Source: Burkholderiales bacterium (GTDB lineage: Bacteria; Pseudomonadota; Gammaproteobacteria; Burkholderiales; Burkholderiaceae_C). Taken from it: a DNA stretch of 39,673 bases. The position numbers were made by a program, and so were the translations under genes. The notes below the pieces were generated by a model. It saw only the letters and a list, made by a program, of their open reading frames with translations. It was not told the origin of the DNA and made no database searches. The stretch covers positions 1-39,673 of the forward strand of contig RXJQ01000085.1 of NCBI GenBank assembly GCA_003963115.1, given 5' to 3'. Of this stretch, positions 12,882 through 24,931 are shown in pieces (within the stretch, counting starts at the first letter, position 1; each line of letters starts with the position of its first letter).

Positions 12882-14447
12882 TCAGGCCTGGAAGAAACTC
12901 ACCGAGCCCTGCAGGGCCTGGGCTTGCTGGCGCAGGGAGGCCGCAGCAGCGGCGGCTTGCTCGACCAGGGCCCCGTTTTGCTGCATGGTGTTGTCGATGG
13001 CAGCCACGGCCTGCGTGACCTGCTCGATGCTGGAGGCCTGTTCGCGCGTGGCCGCCGAGATTTCGTAGACCACATCGCGCACCTGCTTGACGGCGTGCAC
13101 CGCCGAAGCAATGGTTTCGCCGGCCTCGCCCACCAGGACGCTGCCGCGGTCCACACAGGCCACGCTGGCGTTGATCAGGGCCTTGATCTCGCGGGCCGCG
13201 TTGGCGCTGCGCTGGGCCAGTGCCCGCACTTCGGAGGCCACGACGGCAAAGCCTCTGCCCTGCTCACCTGCCCGCGCGGCTTCCACCGCCGCATTCAGCG
13301 CCAGGATATTGGTCTGGAAGGCGATGCCATCGATCACGCCGATGATCTCGGAGATCTTGCGCGAACTGTCGTTGATCTCGGTCATGGTCTGCACGACGTC
13401 GCCCACCACGGCACCACCGCGCTCGGCCACCTCGCTGGCGGTGACCGCCAGTTGCTGGGCTTGCGCAGCGTGATCGGCGCTGTGCTGCACACCATGCGAG
13501 AGGATGTTGATGGAGGCCGCTGTCTGCTGCAGGTTGGATGCCTGGGCCTCGGTGCGCGCCGACAGGTCCATGTTGCCGGATGCGATCTCGCCGGCGGCGT
13601 GCGAGACGGTGTCCGCCGCTTCACGCACCTGACCGACCACGCGCAGCAGGCTGTCGTTCATCTTGCCCATGGCCGCGCGCAACTGGCTGACCTCGTCATG
13701 CCCGTCGGCATGGATGCTCACACGCAGGTTGCCACTGGCCACTTCCTGGGCCGCCGACACGGCGTCATCCAAGGGCCTGGTGATGCTGCGCAGGATCAGG
13801 ATGCACACGATGGCGCCGCAGCCCAAGGCCAGCGTCACCAAAGCTGCCATGGCCCAGAGGACCGACTGCATGCGGGTCTTGGCGGCTTCCAGGGACTGGC
13901 TCTGGATATGCTTGGCTGTGTCCATCACCTTGGCCACGATGGCATCGATCTTCTGAGTGGGCGGACGGTCCATGCCCTTGACAAGGCTGTCCACCTTGTG
14001 GGCGCTCTTGTCGGCCTCGGCGCGGTCGTAGTGGCTCAAAGCATCGAGGTACTTGGTCTTGAGCTCGCCCAGGGCGGCCTGTGCCTCATCGATGTCACCC
14101 GTGGGTTGACCGAGTTCGGTGAGCACCTTCTTCAACTCACCCAGACGGACCTGCGTGGCCTCGCCTTCCTTGTCGAAAGCCTTGCTGTATTTCTCGAATG
14201 CAGCCTCGTCACCACCGCGCAGCAGGGTGTTCTTCCATTCCTGGATCTGGATCTTGAAGGTGACCTGGGCGTGCCGCGCCAAATCGACCGCCGCCTCGAA
14301 TTGCTGGGCCTTGAGCGCGCTGGCTTCGAACTGACTTTCGTCCGCCTTGAGCGCCCACCAGGCGGTCCCGCCGACAAACAGCAGGGCCACCCCCATGGCT
14401 CCAGCCATGACAGCCAGGCGCGTGCCGATCTTCAAACTACCGATCAT
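12882..14447 (-). CDS. Methyl-accepting chemotaxis protein
   Basis: A 521-residue chemoreceptor. TM1 is at about residues 11-33, followed by a mainly helical periplasmic sensing domain of about 155 residues (contains [15 protein letters not shown]), TM2 near 190-212 and a HAMP domain starting at [11 protein letters not shown] long coiled-coil signalling domain follows, with the hairpin tip [18 protein letters not shown]. The C-terminus ends SVSFFQA with no CheR/CheB-binding pentapeptide. The ATG at 14447 follows GGAG and places TM1 correctly; the open frame extends to 14570 without support. A sigma-28 promoter at 14571-14597 ties it to the flagellar regulon. Ligand unknown. Confidence 0.93.
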   Translation of the reverse strand: MIGSLKIGTRLAVMAGAMGVALLFVGGTAWWALKADESQFEASALKAQQFEAAVDLARHAQVTFKIQIQEWKNTLLRGGDEAAFEKYSKAFDKEGEATQVRLGELKKVLTELGQPTGDIDEAQAALGELKTKYLDALSHYDRAEADKSAHKVDSLVKGMDRPPTQKIDAIVAKVMDTAKHIQSQSLEAAKTRMQSVLWAMAALVTLALGCGAIVCILILRSITRPLDDAVSAAQEVASGNLRVSIHADGHDEVSQLRAAMGKMNDSLLRVVGQVREAADTVSHAAGEIASGNMDLSARTEAQASNLQQTAASINILSHGVQHSADHAAQAQQLAVTASEVAERGGAVVGDVVQTMTEINDSSRKISEIIGVIDGIAFQTNILALNAAVEAARAGEQGRGFAVVASEVRALAQRSANAAREIKALINASVACVDRGSVLVGEAGETIASAVHAVKQVRDVVYEISAATREQASSIEQVTQAVAAIDNTMQQNGALVEQAAAAAASLRQQAQALQGSVSFFQA

Positions 14448-14570
14448 GATGACGACTCCGATGTCGTTTAGGGCGTTCAATTCGCCAGCCCTGTGGCGAT
14501 GCCCGGATGAACGTGCCTCGTCGCCTTGACAGGAGGTTTTTGCGGGGACCGCTCCGGTGAAGCACCCCAT

Positions 14571-14597
14571 TTATCGGACACGCGGGATCGGACTTTA
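14571..14597 (-). promoter_or_regulatory. Sigma-28 (FliA) promoter of the chemoreceptor gene
   Basis: On the minus strand TAAAGTCC-N11-TCCGATAA. The consensus is TAAAGTTT-N11-GCCGATAA, so 13 of 16 positions match with the exact 11-bp spacer. It lies 124 bp upstream of the chemoreceptor start, in the right orientation. Confidence 0.75.
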
Positions 14598-14708
14598 CGT
14601 TCACAAATTGAGGACTTCGACCCGATAAGAGGCTGATCAACATGGCAAATCGCTCGGCGCACCCTTCTGGGGCGCCCTTTTGACGCAAGCGGTCAAACCA
14701 GCCGCCAG

Positions 14709-15173
14709 TCAGCCCTCGGCCACCTCGATGACGGCAGCCGAGTAGGCCTGCTGGAAGGCCGCCGGCATGCGCCGCACACGGCCTTCGGCGATGTCGACGC
14801 ACACGAACTGCGTGCGCCCCCGAAAGACCGTCGCCCCGTCTTCCAGGCGGATGAACTGGTAGTGGCGGCGCAGAGTCAGCTTGTCTGCATGCGTGAGCCA
14901 GGTGCCCAGGACCAGGCTTTCACCCAGCCGCGTGGCCTGCAGGTAGTTGAGCTCATGCTGGCGCACGACCATGCCATGCCCCAGCGCCTCGTATTCGGCC
15001 GGCCCCAGGCCCAGCGCTGAGGAGTGTGCCCAGGCCACGTCCTCCAGCCATTGCAGGTAGACCACGTTGTTCGTGTGGCGCATCAGGTCGATGTGCTGGT
15101 CCTGCACGGTGACATGCAGCACATAGGGATGCGTGTGATCCCACTGGAGTTCAGTCACGGAAGGCATCGTCAT
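14709..15173 (-). CDS. Acyl-CoA thioesterase, hotdog fold (4HBT/YbgC type)
   Basis: A soluble protein of about 154 residues expected to hydrolyse acyl-CoA thioesters. DLMRHTNNVVYLQWLEDVAW is the N-terminal hotdog signature, where the family has D-x-x-x-H-x-N-N-x-x-Y. A later FVCVDIAEGRVRRMP strand fits the C-terminal part. The start at 15173 (MTMPS) or 15167 (MPS) gives a normal length; the frame continues upstream only across the divergent dehydrogenase gene. No good ribosome binding site is visible. It is divergent from the HSD10-like dehydrogenase with 64 bp between starts, which suggests a role in the same acyl-CoA pathway. Confidence 0.85.
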   Translation of the reverse strand: MTMPSVTELQWDHTHPYVLHVTVQDQHIDLMRHTNNVVYLQWLEDVAWAHSSALGLGPAEYEALGHGMVVRQHELNYLQATRLGESLVLGTWLTHADKLTLRRHYQFIRLEDGATVFRGRTQFVCVDIAEGRVRRMPAAFQQAYSAAVIEVAEG

Positions 15174-15237
15174 GCATGGCTTGCGCTGGATTCGGATTGG
15201 CGCAATGATGCCATCTCGACCCTCAAGGGAGCCTGCC

Positions 15238-16026
15238 ATGAAACTCTCGGCATGCGTGTTCCTGATCACTGGCGGCTGCTCAGGCCTGGGCGCCGCCGCC
15301 GCCCGGATGGCGTGGGAGGCCGGCGCCCGCGTGCTGCTGGTCGACCGCTGCGCCCCATCGCCCGAGCACCCCTTGCGCCAGCTCGACCCGTACGAGGAGC
15401 GATGGTACTGGCAGGACACCGATGTCAGCGACGACACGCAGGGCTCGGCCGCCGTCTACATGGCGCAAGACCGCTTTGGCCGACTGGACGTGCTGCTCAA
15501 CGCGGCCGGCGTGGCCTTTGAGGAATGCCTGCACGGGCGAGAGGGACCGCATCAGCTGTCCACCTTCCAGCGGGTGATGCAGGTCAATCTGCTGGGCAGC
15601 TTCAACATGATGCGGCTGGCCGTGTCGGTGATGATGGCTTCGCCGCCCCGCGCGGGCGAGCCGGCCGATGCCTGCCGTGGCGTGATCATCAATACCGCGT
15701 CGATCGCGGCCTTCGAGGGGCAGATGGGGCAGGTGGCGTATGCGGCGTCCAAAGGCGGCATCGCGGCCATGACCTTGCCCGCAGCGCGTGATCTGGCCAA
15801 GGACCGCATCCGGGTCATGGCGGTGGCCCCGGGCGTCTTCAGCACGCCCTTGACCGCCGGGCTGGCACTGGAGCGCCGGGAAACCCTGGTGGCCAGCGTG
15901 CCCTGCCCGCCTCGCCTGGGGCAGCCCGAGGAGTACGCCGCGCTGGTGCGCCACATCGTGGAAAACGACTACCTCAATGGTGAGGTGATACGGCTGGACG
16001 GCGGCTTGCGCCTCGGGCTTGTCTGA
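15238..16026 (+). CDS. SDR-family 3-hydroxyacyl-CoA dehydrogenase (HSD17B10-like, type II)
   Basis: An NAD-dependent short-chain dehydrogenase of 262 residues. The cofactor motif TGGCSGLG is near residues 11-18, followed by the NAD-selecting Asp in [14 protein letters not shown] comes next, and the catalytic Ser-Tyr-Lys lie in [11 protein letters not shown] and YAASKGG. The segment from VIINTAS to the end ([12 protein letters not shown]) closely follows human HSD17B10 as I recall it. That enzyme oxidises 2-methyl-3-hydroxybutyryl-CoA in isoleucine breakdown. Position beside the liu cluster fits branched-chain acyl-CoA catabolism. The ATG at 15238 follows AAGGGAG. It ends 104 bp before the TetR gene. 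Confidence 0.88.
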   Translation: MKLSACVFLITGGCSGLGAAAARMAWEAGARVLLVDRCAPSPEHPLRQLDPYEERWYWQDTDVSDDTQGSAAVYMAQDRFGRLDVLLNAAGVAFEECLHGREGPHQLSTFQRVMQVNLLGSFNMMRLAVSVMMASPPRAGEPADACRGVIINTASIAAFEGQMGQVAYAASKGGIAAMTLPAARDLAKDRIRVMAVAPGVFSTPLTAGLALERRETLVASVPCPPRLGQPEEYAALVRHIVENDYLNGEVIRLDGGLRLGLV

Positions 16027-16107
16027 GCTTGACTCAAATAATCTGGCTTACAGGTGATATGTAATTGCTGCACAAATTAGGTGAATCGTGGCATGATCGC
16101 GCCATTC

Positions 16108-16122
16108 TTGAGTGACACTCAA
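16108..16122. promoter_or_regulatory. Operator-like palindrome before the TetR gene of the liu cluster
   Basis: TTGAGTG-A-CACTCAA is a perfect inverted repeat with 7-bp arms, 8 bp before the GTG start. A shorter relative, TTGACTCAA (TTGA-C-TCAA), lies at 16029-16037 in the same intergenic gap. Shared TTGA/TCAA outer arms suggest one regulator, most simply the TetR protein encoded next to it. Confidence 0.55.
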
Positions 16123-16130
16123 TTTTCACT

Positions 16131-16826
16131 GTGCCCACCAGCCTGCAACGCACCACGCCTCGCCGAGCCAAGTCCCAGGAGCGCATCCAGACGCTGCTGG
16201 GTGCCGCCAGGCAGGTGTTCTCGCAGCAGGGCTACCAGCGCGCCACCACGGCCCAGATCGCCGAAGCGGCGGGCGTGTCCGAGGCCACGGTGTTCACCTA
16301 CTTCCCCGGCAAGCGCGAGCTGTGCATCCAGGTCATCAAGGACTGGTACGACGAGATCAGCAGCGAGCTGGAGCGCGATGTGCCCCGTCTCCACGGTGTG
16401 CACGCCAAGCTCAGCCATGTGGTGCGCGCCCACCTGGTCACGCTATTGGCCGATGGCTCGGGCATGTGTGCCCTGGTGCTCAGTGAAGGCCGCGCCGCCG
16501 AGCCCGAACTTGCCCAGGTCATCACCGACTGCAAGCGCCGCTATACCGCGCCGCTGATGGACTGCCTGGCCGAAGCCCAGACGCAAGGCCAGATCCGCCA
16601 GGACATGCCTTTGCGCCTGCTGCGCGATGTGGTTTATGGCTCGATGGAGCACGTGCTGTGGGATGCCATCACCACGATGAAGCGCCCCAGCATCGACACC
16701 ACGGCCGAGCAATTGACCGAACTGATCTGGAGCGCGCTGATGCCACGTGACACCTCGCTGGCAGCACTGAGCCGCTTCAAGGATGAGGTCAGCGAAGCGC
16801 TGCGCCACATCCACCCCAAGACCTGA
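16131..16826 (+). CDS. TetR-family regulator of the leucine-degradation cluster (LiuQ-like)
   Basis: A 231-residue repressor. The N-terminal helix-turn-helix spans about residues 20-65: [20 protein letters not shown], then FPGKREL. The C-terminal ligand domain is not recognisable by motif. The start is GTG at 16131, right after the palindrome at 16108-16122 and without a clear ribosome binding site, so autoregulation is likely. The liuB ATG follows 17 bp after its stop, so it is probably the first gene of the liu operon. Betaproteobacterial leucine-degradation genes are known to be controlled by a TetR protein called LiuQ; identity with LiuQ is inferred from position. The likely inducer is a branched acyl-CoA. 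Confidence 0.8.
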   Translation: MPTSLQRTTPRRAKSQERIQTLLGAARQVFSQQGYQRATTAQIAEAAGVSEATVFTYFPGKRELCIQVIKDWYDEISSELERDVPRLHGVHAKLSHVVRAHLVTLLADGSGMCALVLSEGRAAEPELAQVITDCKRRYTAPLMDCLAEAQTQGQIRQDMPLRLLRDVVYGSMEHVLWDAITTMKRPSIDTTAEQLTELIWSALMPRDTSLAALSRFKDEVSEALRHIHPKT

Positions 16827-16843
16827 CACAGACCGAAGACACC

Positions 16844-18451
16844 ATGGCCGTCATCGAGACCCAACTCAATCCGCGCTCGGAAGGCTTCAAGGCCAGTGCC
16901 CAGGCCATGCAGGCCCTGGTCGCAGACCTGGAACAGCAACTGGCACGCATCGCGCAAGGCGGTGGCGAAGGGCCGCGTGCCAAGCACCTTGCGCGGGGCA
17001 AGCTGCTGCCGCGCGACCGCGTCGAGCAATTGCTGGACGTGGGCTCGCCTTTTTTGGAAGTGGCGCCGCTGGCCGCGCTCAATGTGTATGAGAACGCAGC
17101 GCCTTCCGCCGGTGTGATCGCCGGGATCGGCCGCGTGTCGGGCGTGGAGTGCATGATCGTGTGCAACGACGCCACCGTCAAAGGCGGCACCTACTTCCCG
17201 CTGTCGGTCAAGAAGCACCTGCGCGCGCAGGAGATCGCCTGGCAGAACCGACTACCCTGCATCTATCTGGTGGACTCGGGCGGCGCCAACCTGCCCAATC
17301 AGGACGAGGTCTTCCCCGACCGCGACCACTTCGGCCGCATCTTCTACAACCAGGCCAATATGAGCGCGGCCGGCATCCCGCAGATCGCGGTGGTGATGGG
17401 CTCGTGCACGGCCGGTGGGGCCTATGTGCCCGCCATGAGCGACGAGACCATCATCGTGCAGAACCAGGGCACGATCTTCCTCGGTGGCCCGCCGCTGGTC
17501 AAAGCCGCCACCGGCGAAGAGGTGACGGCCGAAGACCTGGGCGGCGGCGACGTGCACACGCGCCTGTCGGGCGTGGCCGACCACCTCGCTCGTGACGACG
17601 ACCATGCACTGGCCCTGGCCCGTCAATGCGTGGCGCGGCTGAACTGGCGCAAGTCTCCGGAGCTGTCGCTGCTGACGCCTCGCCCGCCACAGTACGACAC
17701 CAACGAGCTCAACGGCATCATCCCCACCGATACCCGCAAGCCCTTCGATGTGCGCGAGGTGATCGCCCGCATCGTGGATGGTTCGGAGTTCGACGAGTTC
17801 AAGCCGCGCTACGGCAACACCCTGGTCACCGGCTTCGCCCACATCGAGGGCATGCCCGTGGGCATCATCGCCAACAACGGCATCCTGTTCTCGGAGAGCG
17901 CCAACAAGGGCGCGCACTTCATCGAGCTTTGCTGCCAGCGCAAGATCCCGCTGGTCTTTCTGCAGAACATCACCGGCTTCATGGTGGGCCGCAAGTACGA
18001 GAACGAGGGCATTGCGCGTGCTGGTGCCAAGATGGTGACCGCCGTGTCGTGCGCCCAGATTCCCAAGTTCACGGTGATCATCGGCGGCTCGTTCGGGGCC
18101 GGCAACTATGGCATGTGCGGCCGCGCCTACAACCCACGCTTCTTGTGGATGTGGCCGAACGCGCGCATCAGCGTGATGGGTGGCGAGCAGGCGGCCAGCG
18201 TGCTGGCCACGGTCAAGCGCGATGGCATCGAGGCCAGGGGCGGCACCTGGAGCTTTGACGAAGAAGCCGCTTTCAAGGCCCCGATCCGCGAGCAATACGA
18301 GGCACAAGGCCATCCTTATTACGCCTCGGCACGCCTGTGGGACGACGGCGTGATCCGCCCCACCGACACCCGCCGCGTGCTGGCCCTGGCTTTGAGCGCC
18401 AGCTTGAACGCGCCGATGGCCGACACACGCTACGGCGTCTTCCGGATGTAA
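16844..18451 (+). CDS. liuB: Methylcrotonyl-CoA carboxylase, carboxyltransferase (beta) subunit
   Basis: Moves CO2 from carboxybiotin on LiuD to 3-methylcrotonyl-CoA, giving 3-methylglutaconyl-CoA. The 535 residues are the normal size. Two crotonase-fold carboxyltransferase halves are present: the N-terminal half has [14 protein letters not shown] and [14 protein letters not shown], and the C-terminal half has [18 protein letters not shown] and the MCC-typical [20 protein letters not shown]. The gene belongs to the same operon as the TetR regulator (17 bp gap) and liuC (25 bp gap). The start fits the family; no strong Shine-Dalgarno sequence is seen. Confidence 0.96.
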   Translation: MAVIETQLNPRSEGFKASAQAMQALVADLEQQLARIAQGGGEGPRAKHLARGKLLPRDRVEQLLDVGSPFLEVAPLAALNVYENAAPSAGVIAGIGRVSGVECMIVCNDATVKGGTYFPLSVKKHLRAQEIAWQNRLPCIYLVDSGGANLPNQDEVFPDRDHFGRIFYNQANMSAAGIPQIAVVMGSCTAGGAYVPAMSDETIIVQNQGTIFLGGPPLVKAATGEEVTAEDLGGGDVHTRLSGVADHLARDDDHALALARQCVARLNWRKSPELSLLTPRPPQYDTNELNGIIPTDTRKPFDVREVIARIVDGSEFDEFKPRYGNTLVTGFAHIEGMPVGIIANNGILFSESANKGAHFIELCCQRKIPLVFLQNITGFMVGRKYENEGIARAGAKMVTAVSCAQIPKFTVIIGGSFGAGNYGMCGRAYNPRFLWMWPNARISVMGGEQAASVLATVKRDGIEARGGTWSFDEEAAFKAPIREQYEAQGHPYYASARLWDDGVIRPTDTRRVLALALSASLNAPMADTRYGVFRM

Positions 18452-18476
18452 GGCGTTGCCCCAAGGAGAACAAGCC

Positions 18477-19313
18477 ATGTCGCGACTCGATATCCAGCAC
18501 GAAGGCCATGTCTGTCACGTCTACTTGAACCGGCCGGAGCTGCGCAATGCGTTTGATGCGGAGACCATCGCCGAGCTCACGCACACCTTCAAGGACCTGG
18601 CGCAGGACCAGGCCTTGCGCGCCGTGGTGCTGGGTGCCCATGGCAAGGTCTTCAGCGCCGGCGCCGACCTGAACTGGATGCGCGCGATGGCCGACTACGC
18701 CTGGGCCGAGAACCACACGGATGCGGCCAGGCTGGCCGACATGCTGTGGTCCATCGCCAGCATGCCGGTGCCCGTGATCGCCAAGGTGCAGGGCGACTGC
18801 TATGGCGGCGGCGTAGGCCTGGTGGCCTGTTGCGATGTGGTGGTGGCGTCCGAGCAGGCGGGCTTTTGCCTGTCTGAGGCACGGCTGGGTTTGATCCCGG
18901 CCACCATCAGCCCCTATGTGATCCATGCGATCGGCGAGCGCGCCGCGCGACGCTACTTCGTGACGGCCGAGCGCTTCAGTGCCCAGCAGGCGCTGATCGC
19001 TGGTCTGGTGCACGAGGTCTGCGCGGCCGATGCCCTGCATGAGACCACACACCAGATCGTGCACAGCATCGTGCACAACGGGCCTTTGGCGGTACGGGCC
19101 AGCAAGCAGTTGGTCAAGGACATCGGCAAGCTGCCCTTGAACCCCGACCTGCGTGACCTGACCGCGCGCCGCATCGCCGACATCCGCGCCAGCGAAGAAG
19201 GCCGCGAAGGCGTACAGGCCTTTTTGAACAAACGCAAACCGCAATGGCAATCGGACGTCAAGCCCTTTGCCATGAAGCCAGGTGTGCGTGACCTCGAAGA
19301 ACCCAACGATTGA
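18477..19313 (+). CDS. liuC: Methylglutaconyl-CoA hydratase (enoyl-CoA hydratase family)
   Basis: Hydrates 3-methylglutaconyl-CoA to HMG-CoA in leucine breakdown. The crotonase fold is shown by the oxyanion-hole segments KVFSAGADLNWM and GDCYGGGVGLVACCD. SEARLGLIPATISPYVI is typical of LiuC, and the pocket GERAARRYFVTAERF follows. Length is 278 residues. The ATG at 18477 follows AAGGAG with good spacing. It lies between the two carboxylase subunit genes, as in other liu clusters. The assignment to methylglutaconyl rather than general enoyl-CoA substrate relies on the cluster. Confidence 0.93.
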   Translation: MSRLDIQHEGHVCHVYLNRPELRNAFDAETIAELTHTFKDLAQDQALRAVVLGAHGKVFSAGADLNWMRAMADYAWAENHTDAARLADMLWSIASMPVPVIAKVQGDCYGGGVGLVACCDVVVASEQAGFCLSEARLGLIPATISPYVIHAIGERAARRYFVTAERFSAQQALIAGLVHEVCAADALHETTHQIVHSIVHNGPLAVRASKQLVKDIGKLPLNPDLRDLTARRIADIRASEEGREGVQAFLNKRKPQWQSDVKPFAMKPGVRDLEEPND

Positions 19314-19334
19314 CAACACAGGATCGCCATCCAT

Positions 19335-19450
19335 ATGTTCAACAAGATCCTGATCGCCAACCGGGGTGACAAGGTCGAAGACCTTGCGGCGAAGCCAAAT
19401 CGCATGGGCACGCAAAGCGTGTCGCAGGCGAGTTCAACCCGGGAGCGCTG

Positions 19451-19451
<1 letters not shown>
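19335..19451 (+). CDS. 38-codon open frame duplicating the liuD N-terminus (candidate leader peptide)
   Basis: An ATG-initiated frame encodes 38 residues starting MFNKILIANRG, nearly the same as liuD's own MFQKILIANRG, and then leaves similarity. It stops at TGA 19449-19451, which overlaps the liuD ATG (TGATG). It contains two small hairpins: AAGGTC-GAA-GACCTT (19371-19385) and CACGC-AAA-GCGTG (19409-19421). Its own ribosome binding site is poor. It is either a remnant of a partial duplication or a translated leader coupled to liuD. The peptide has no known function. Confidence 0.45.
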
Positions 19452-21538
<2,087 letters not shown>

Positions 21539-21573
21539 AGGCCATGCTGAACAAGGCACATGAGGAACGCACC

Positions 21574-22500
21574 ATGATCCCCTCGCACTTTCCCAAGCAG
21601 GTCCAGTTGGTCGATGTCGGCCCGCGCGATGGCCTGCAAAACGAAGGCCGCCCGGTCGATGCCGCTGACAAGATCGAGCTCGTGCACCGCTTGCAAGCCG
21701 CGGGCCTCCAGCAGATCGAGGTCACCAGCTTCGTGAGCCCCAAGTGGGTGCCGCAGATGGGCGACAACGCCGAGGTGATGGCGGGCCTTCAACGTCGGGA
21801 GGGCGTGCGCTACTCGGTGCTCACGCCGAACATGAAGGGCTTCGAGGGCGCCCTGGCCGCCAAGGCCGATGAGGTGGTGATCTTTGCGGCGGCCAGCGAG
21901 GCCTTCAGCCAGCGCAACATCAACTGCTCGATTGCCGATTCCATCGAGCGCTTCCGACCTGTGGTCGAGGCCGCACGTGCAGCCGGCATGCGTGTGCGCG
22001 CAGCGGTGTCCTGCGCGCTGGGCTGCCCCTATCAGGGCGAGGTGTCCATTGATGCCGTGGACGACGTGGCGCAGCGCCTGCTGGACATCGGCAGCCACCA
22101 CATCGGGATTGCCGACACCATCGGCGTGGGCACGGCCGGCCGCGTCAAGCTGGTGATGGAGCGCGTGCTGCGGCATGTGCCCATCTATGAGCTCAGCGGG
22201 CACTTCCATGACACCTACGGTCAGGCTCTGACCAATATCTACGGCTGCCTGGAACTGGGCATCCACACCTTCGATGCCAGCGTGGCCGGCCTGGGCGGCT
22301 GCCCCTATGCCAAGGGTGCCACGGGCAATGTGGCCACCGAAGACGTGGTCTACCTGCTGCATGGTCTGGGCATCACCACGGGCATCGACCTGGACAAGCT
22401 GGTGGATGCCGCCGACTACATCTCGGGCGTGCTGGGCCGCAAGCCCGTGTCCCGCGTCAGCAATGCCTTGCTGGCCAAACGCGCCCACCCCACGATCTGA
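21574..22500 (+). CDS. liuE: Hydroxymethylglutaryl-CoA lyase
   Basis: Splits HMG-CoA to acetoacetate and acetyl-CoA, the last step of the leucine route. The 308-residue TIM barrel starts with VQLVDVGPRDGLQNE (metal and substrate site). ELSGHFHDTYGQAL supplies the metal-binding His pair, and GLGGCPYAKGATGNVATED carries the catalytic loop cysteine, Cys243. GAGGAA precedes the ATG at 21574. The gene begins 36 bp after liuD and is followed after 33 bp by liuA. It is also called mvaB in other species. Confidence 0.96.
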   Translation: MIPSHFPKQVQLVDVGPRDGLQNEGRPVDAADKIELVHRLQAAGLQQIEVTSFVSPKWVPQMGDNAEVMAGLQRREGVRYSVLTPNMKGFEGALAAKADEVVIFAAASEAFSQRNINCSIADSIERFRPVVEAARAAGMRVRAAVSCALGCPYQGEVSIDAVDDVAQRLLDIGSHHIGIADTIGVGTAGRVKLVMERVLRHVPIYELSGHFHDTYGQALTNIYGCLELGIHTFDASVAGLGGCPYAKGATGNVATEDVVYLLHGLGITTGIDLDKLVDAADYISGVLGRKPVSRVSNALLAKRAHPTI

Positions 22501-22533
22501 CCGCTGACACATTGATTGCGAGGAGACAAGACC

Positions 22534-23712
22534 ATGAACCTGCCCGGCCTGAACCACCAGCTTGGTGATGACATCGACGCCCTGCGCGATGCCGTGCGCC
22601 ACTTCGTCGACAAGGAGCTGACCCCCATCGCAGCCGACATCGAGCGCGAGAACAACTTCCCCGCGGCGATGTGGAAGAAGCTGGGTGACCTGGGCCTGCA
22701 TGGCCTGACCGTGAGCGAAGAATACGGCGGCACCCATATGGGCTACCTGGCCCACATGGTCGCGATGGAAGAAGTCAGCCGGGGCAGCTCCGCCGTGGCC
22801 CTGAGCTATGGCGCGCACTCCAATCTGTGCGTCAACCAGATCTACCGAAACGGCAGCGAGGCCCAGCGACGCAAGTACCTGCCCAAGCTGATCAGCGGCG
22901 AGCACGTGGGCGCACTGGCGATGAGCGAGCCCAATGCCGGCTCCGATGTCGTCAGCATGAAGCTGCGCGCCGAGCTGCGTGGTGACCGCTATGTGCTCAA
23001 TGGCAGCAAGATGTGGATCACGAACGGCGGTGACGCCGACACCCTCGTGGTCTATGCCAAGACCGAGCCCGAAATGGGCGCACGCGGCATGACCGCCTTC
23101 ATCATCGAGAAGGGCTTCAAGGGCTTTGGCAAGGGCAACAAGCTCGACAAGCTGGGCATGCGCGGCTCCAACACCTACCCGCTGTTCTTCGAGGACTGCG
23201 AGGTGCCCGTTGAGAACGTGCTGGGCAGCGAAGGCAGCGGCGCCAAGGTGCTGATGAGCGGCCTGGACTACGAACGCGCCGTGCTGTCGGGCGGGCCGCT
23301 GGGCATCATGCAGGCCGTGATGGACAACATCGTGCCCTACATCCACGAGCGCAAGCAGTTCGGCCAGCCCATCGGCGAATTCCAGCTGCTGCAAGGCAAG
23401 GTGGCCGACATGTACACCATGCAGCAGGCCGTCAAGTCCTTTGCCTACACGGTGGCCAAGAACCTCGATGCGCTGGGCAGCCAGCATGCACGCCATGTGC
23501 GCAAGGACTGCGCTGCGCTGATCCTGATGGCCGCCGAGAAGGCCACCTGGATGGCGGGCGAAGGCATCCAGATCTTCGGCGGCAACGGCTACATCAACGA
23601 CTACCCGCTGGGCCGCCTGTGGCGTGACGCCAAGCTCTATGAGATCGGCGCGGGCACCAGCGAGATCCGCCGCATGCTGATCGGCCGCGAGCTGTTTGCC
23701 GAGACGATGTGA
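22534..23712 (+). CDS. liuA: Isovaleryl-CoA dehydrogenase
   Basis: An FAD enzyme that oxidises isovaleryl-CoA to 3-methylcrotonyl-CoA and passes electrons to ETF; first acyl-CoA step of the liu pathway. Of 392 residues, [15 protein letters not shown] and [12 protein letters not shown] are acyl-CoA dehydrogenase signatures. Glu247 in [17 protein letters not shown] is at the IVD-specific position of the catalytic base. The C-terminal [32 protein letters not shown] contains the second family signature. AGGAG precedes the ATG. In many species liuA is the first gene; here it is last in the operon. A MITE-like element starts 4 bp after its stop. Confidence 0.96.
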   Translation: MNLPGLNHQLGDDIDALRDAVRHFVDKELTPIAADIERENNFPAAMWKKLGDLGLHGLTVSEEYGGTHMGYLAHMVAMEEVSRGSSAVALSYGAHSNLCVNQIYRNGSEAQRRKYLPKLISGEHVGALAMSEPNAGSDVVSMKLRAELRGDRYVLNGSKMWITNGGDADTLVVYAKTEPEMGARGMTAFIIEKGFKGFGKGNKLDKLGMRGSNTYPLFFEDCEVPVENVLGSEGSGAKVLMSGLDYERAVLSGGPLGIMQAVMDNIVPYIHERKQFGQPIGEFQLLQGKVADMYTMQQAVKSFAYTVAKNLDALGSQHARHVRKDCAALILMAAEKATWMAGEGIQIFGGNGYINDYPLGRLWRDAKLYEIGAGTSEIRRMLIGRELFAETM

Positions 23713-23715
23713 TTA

Positions 23716-23879
23716 AGAACTTGTCCGTCAATAGGCGAGAGGAGGGTGGCGAGGCATTTCGGGATGCAGAGCAAGGCGCAACACCGCAGCGATACCCGAA
23801 GGTATCGCGAGGATTTGCAACGCCGCTGTGCGCCCGAAAGGACCGTCAAACCGACCTCGACTGTTTACGGACAAGTTCT
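23716..23879. mobile_element. MITE-like element with terminal inverted repeats
   Basis: AGAACTTGTCCGT (23716-23728) and its exact complement ACGGACAAGTTCT (23867-23879) bound 164 bp with no gene. The inside holds a perfect hairpin GCGATACC-CGAA-GGTATCGC (23789-23808). It fills the gap between liuA and the convergent potassium channel gene, and its right end supplies that gene's stop codon. No clear target duplication is seen. The parent transposase is unknown. Confidence 0.7.
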
Positions 23880-24765
23880 AAGGCGTGGCCGGCTCGCTCT
23901 CCACTTCGTGGAAGCGGGTCAGGTCTACCACCCTGCTGCCATCGGGCATCTCGCGCAGCACATCTGCAAAGCGCCCGTCGAAGACCAGGTCCTGCCACTC
24001 GTAGTCGTGCACGGCATGCACGGTGGCCGCCACGGTTTCATCATGCCCGGCAATCGAGACGGCAATACGTGCCTGGCTATTGGCCAGATCCTGCGACGTC
24101 AGCCCATGCAGAGGGCTGTGCTCGTTGATCTCGTGGATCAGGGTCCAGGTCAAGTTGAAGACCTGGGTCCGCTCGCGGCGCAGCTTCAGGTCATGGATGC
24201 GGAAATAAGGTTCGCCTTCCTTCAGACGCTCGATGCGCACGATGGACATCATGGCGCTGACATCCACGATGCGGTTGTAGCGCTCATTGGCCATGCGCAG
24301 CATCAGCACGCGCTGCCCGTCGAACTGGCGGATCACCGCCCGGCTGCTGAACATGATGCGCGCCTTGGGCTTGGCAAAGCGCGCGAAGATCAGGCCCGTG
24401 GTCACCGCCAGGATGGCCATGCCAAACATGATCTCCACCACCGCGATGATGTGCCCCGCCGTCGTTGCCGGCGACATCTCACCGTAGCCCACTGTGGCCA
24501 GGGTTTCGACGCTGAAGAAAAAGTGGTCCCAGAACATGCCCGGGCGGGCGTTGGCCACGCTGCCCGGCACCAGCCAGTAGGCCAGTGCGAAACACAGGTT
24601 CAGGCTGAAGAACAACAGCACCAGCAGACCGAAGAAGCGCGGCCAGCTGAGCGTGAGCACAAAGTGATACGGGTCGAACAGGCCACGCGTGGGGTGGCCT
24701 TTGGCCAGCACCTGAGTCCGCCCGACGTGGACCGATCGAATATGACCTTGTTTGTGGTGATTCAT
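23878..24765 (-). CDS. Inward-rectifier potassium channel (KirBac family)
   Basis: A 295-residue tetrameric K+ channel subunit. The order is: slide helix DPYHFVLTLSW (31-41), TM1 (about 43-66), pore helix FFFSVETLA, selectivity filter TVGYGE at 91-96, and TM2 ending GLIFARFAKP. An immunoglobulin-like cytoplasmic domain typical of Kir channels follows, with MFSSRAVI, MANERYNRIVDVSAMM, WTLIHEINEHSPLHGL and DYEWQDLVFDGRFADVL. The ATG at 24765 follows AGGA. The stop codon TAG (23880-23878) lies in the right end of the MITE-like element, so the original C-terminus may have been slightly longer. It is divergent from the serpin-like gene. Confidence 0.94.
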   Translation of the reverse strand: MNHHKQGHIRSVHVGRTQVLAKGHPTRGLFDPYHFVLTLSWPRFFGLLVLLFFSLNLCFALAYWLVPGSVANARPGMFWDHFFFSVETLATVGYGEMSPATTAGHIIAVVEIMFGMAILAVTTGLIFARFAKPKARIMFSSRAVIRQFDGQRVLMLRMANERYNRIVDVSAMMSIVRIERLKEGEPYFRIHDLKLRRERTQVFNLTWTLIHEINEHSPLHGLTSQDLANSQARIAVSIAGHDETVAATVHAVHDYEWQDLVFDGRFADVLREMPDGSRVVDLTRFHEVESEPATP

Positions 24766-24931
24766 TGCATCCTGCTCGGTTGGCGGTCAAGTCTGTCGCA
24801 TGCACGACCTGCGCCTGAACGGCACCATTTTCGCAGCACCAGCCCACACCCCGAACGAGGGCCTCCCCATATTGAAAAGGGTGCCAATGTGATAGAAATC
24901 GGTCACCAAATAACACCAAATGGGAGTGAAC

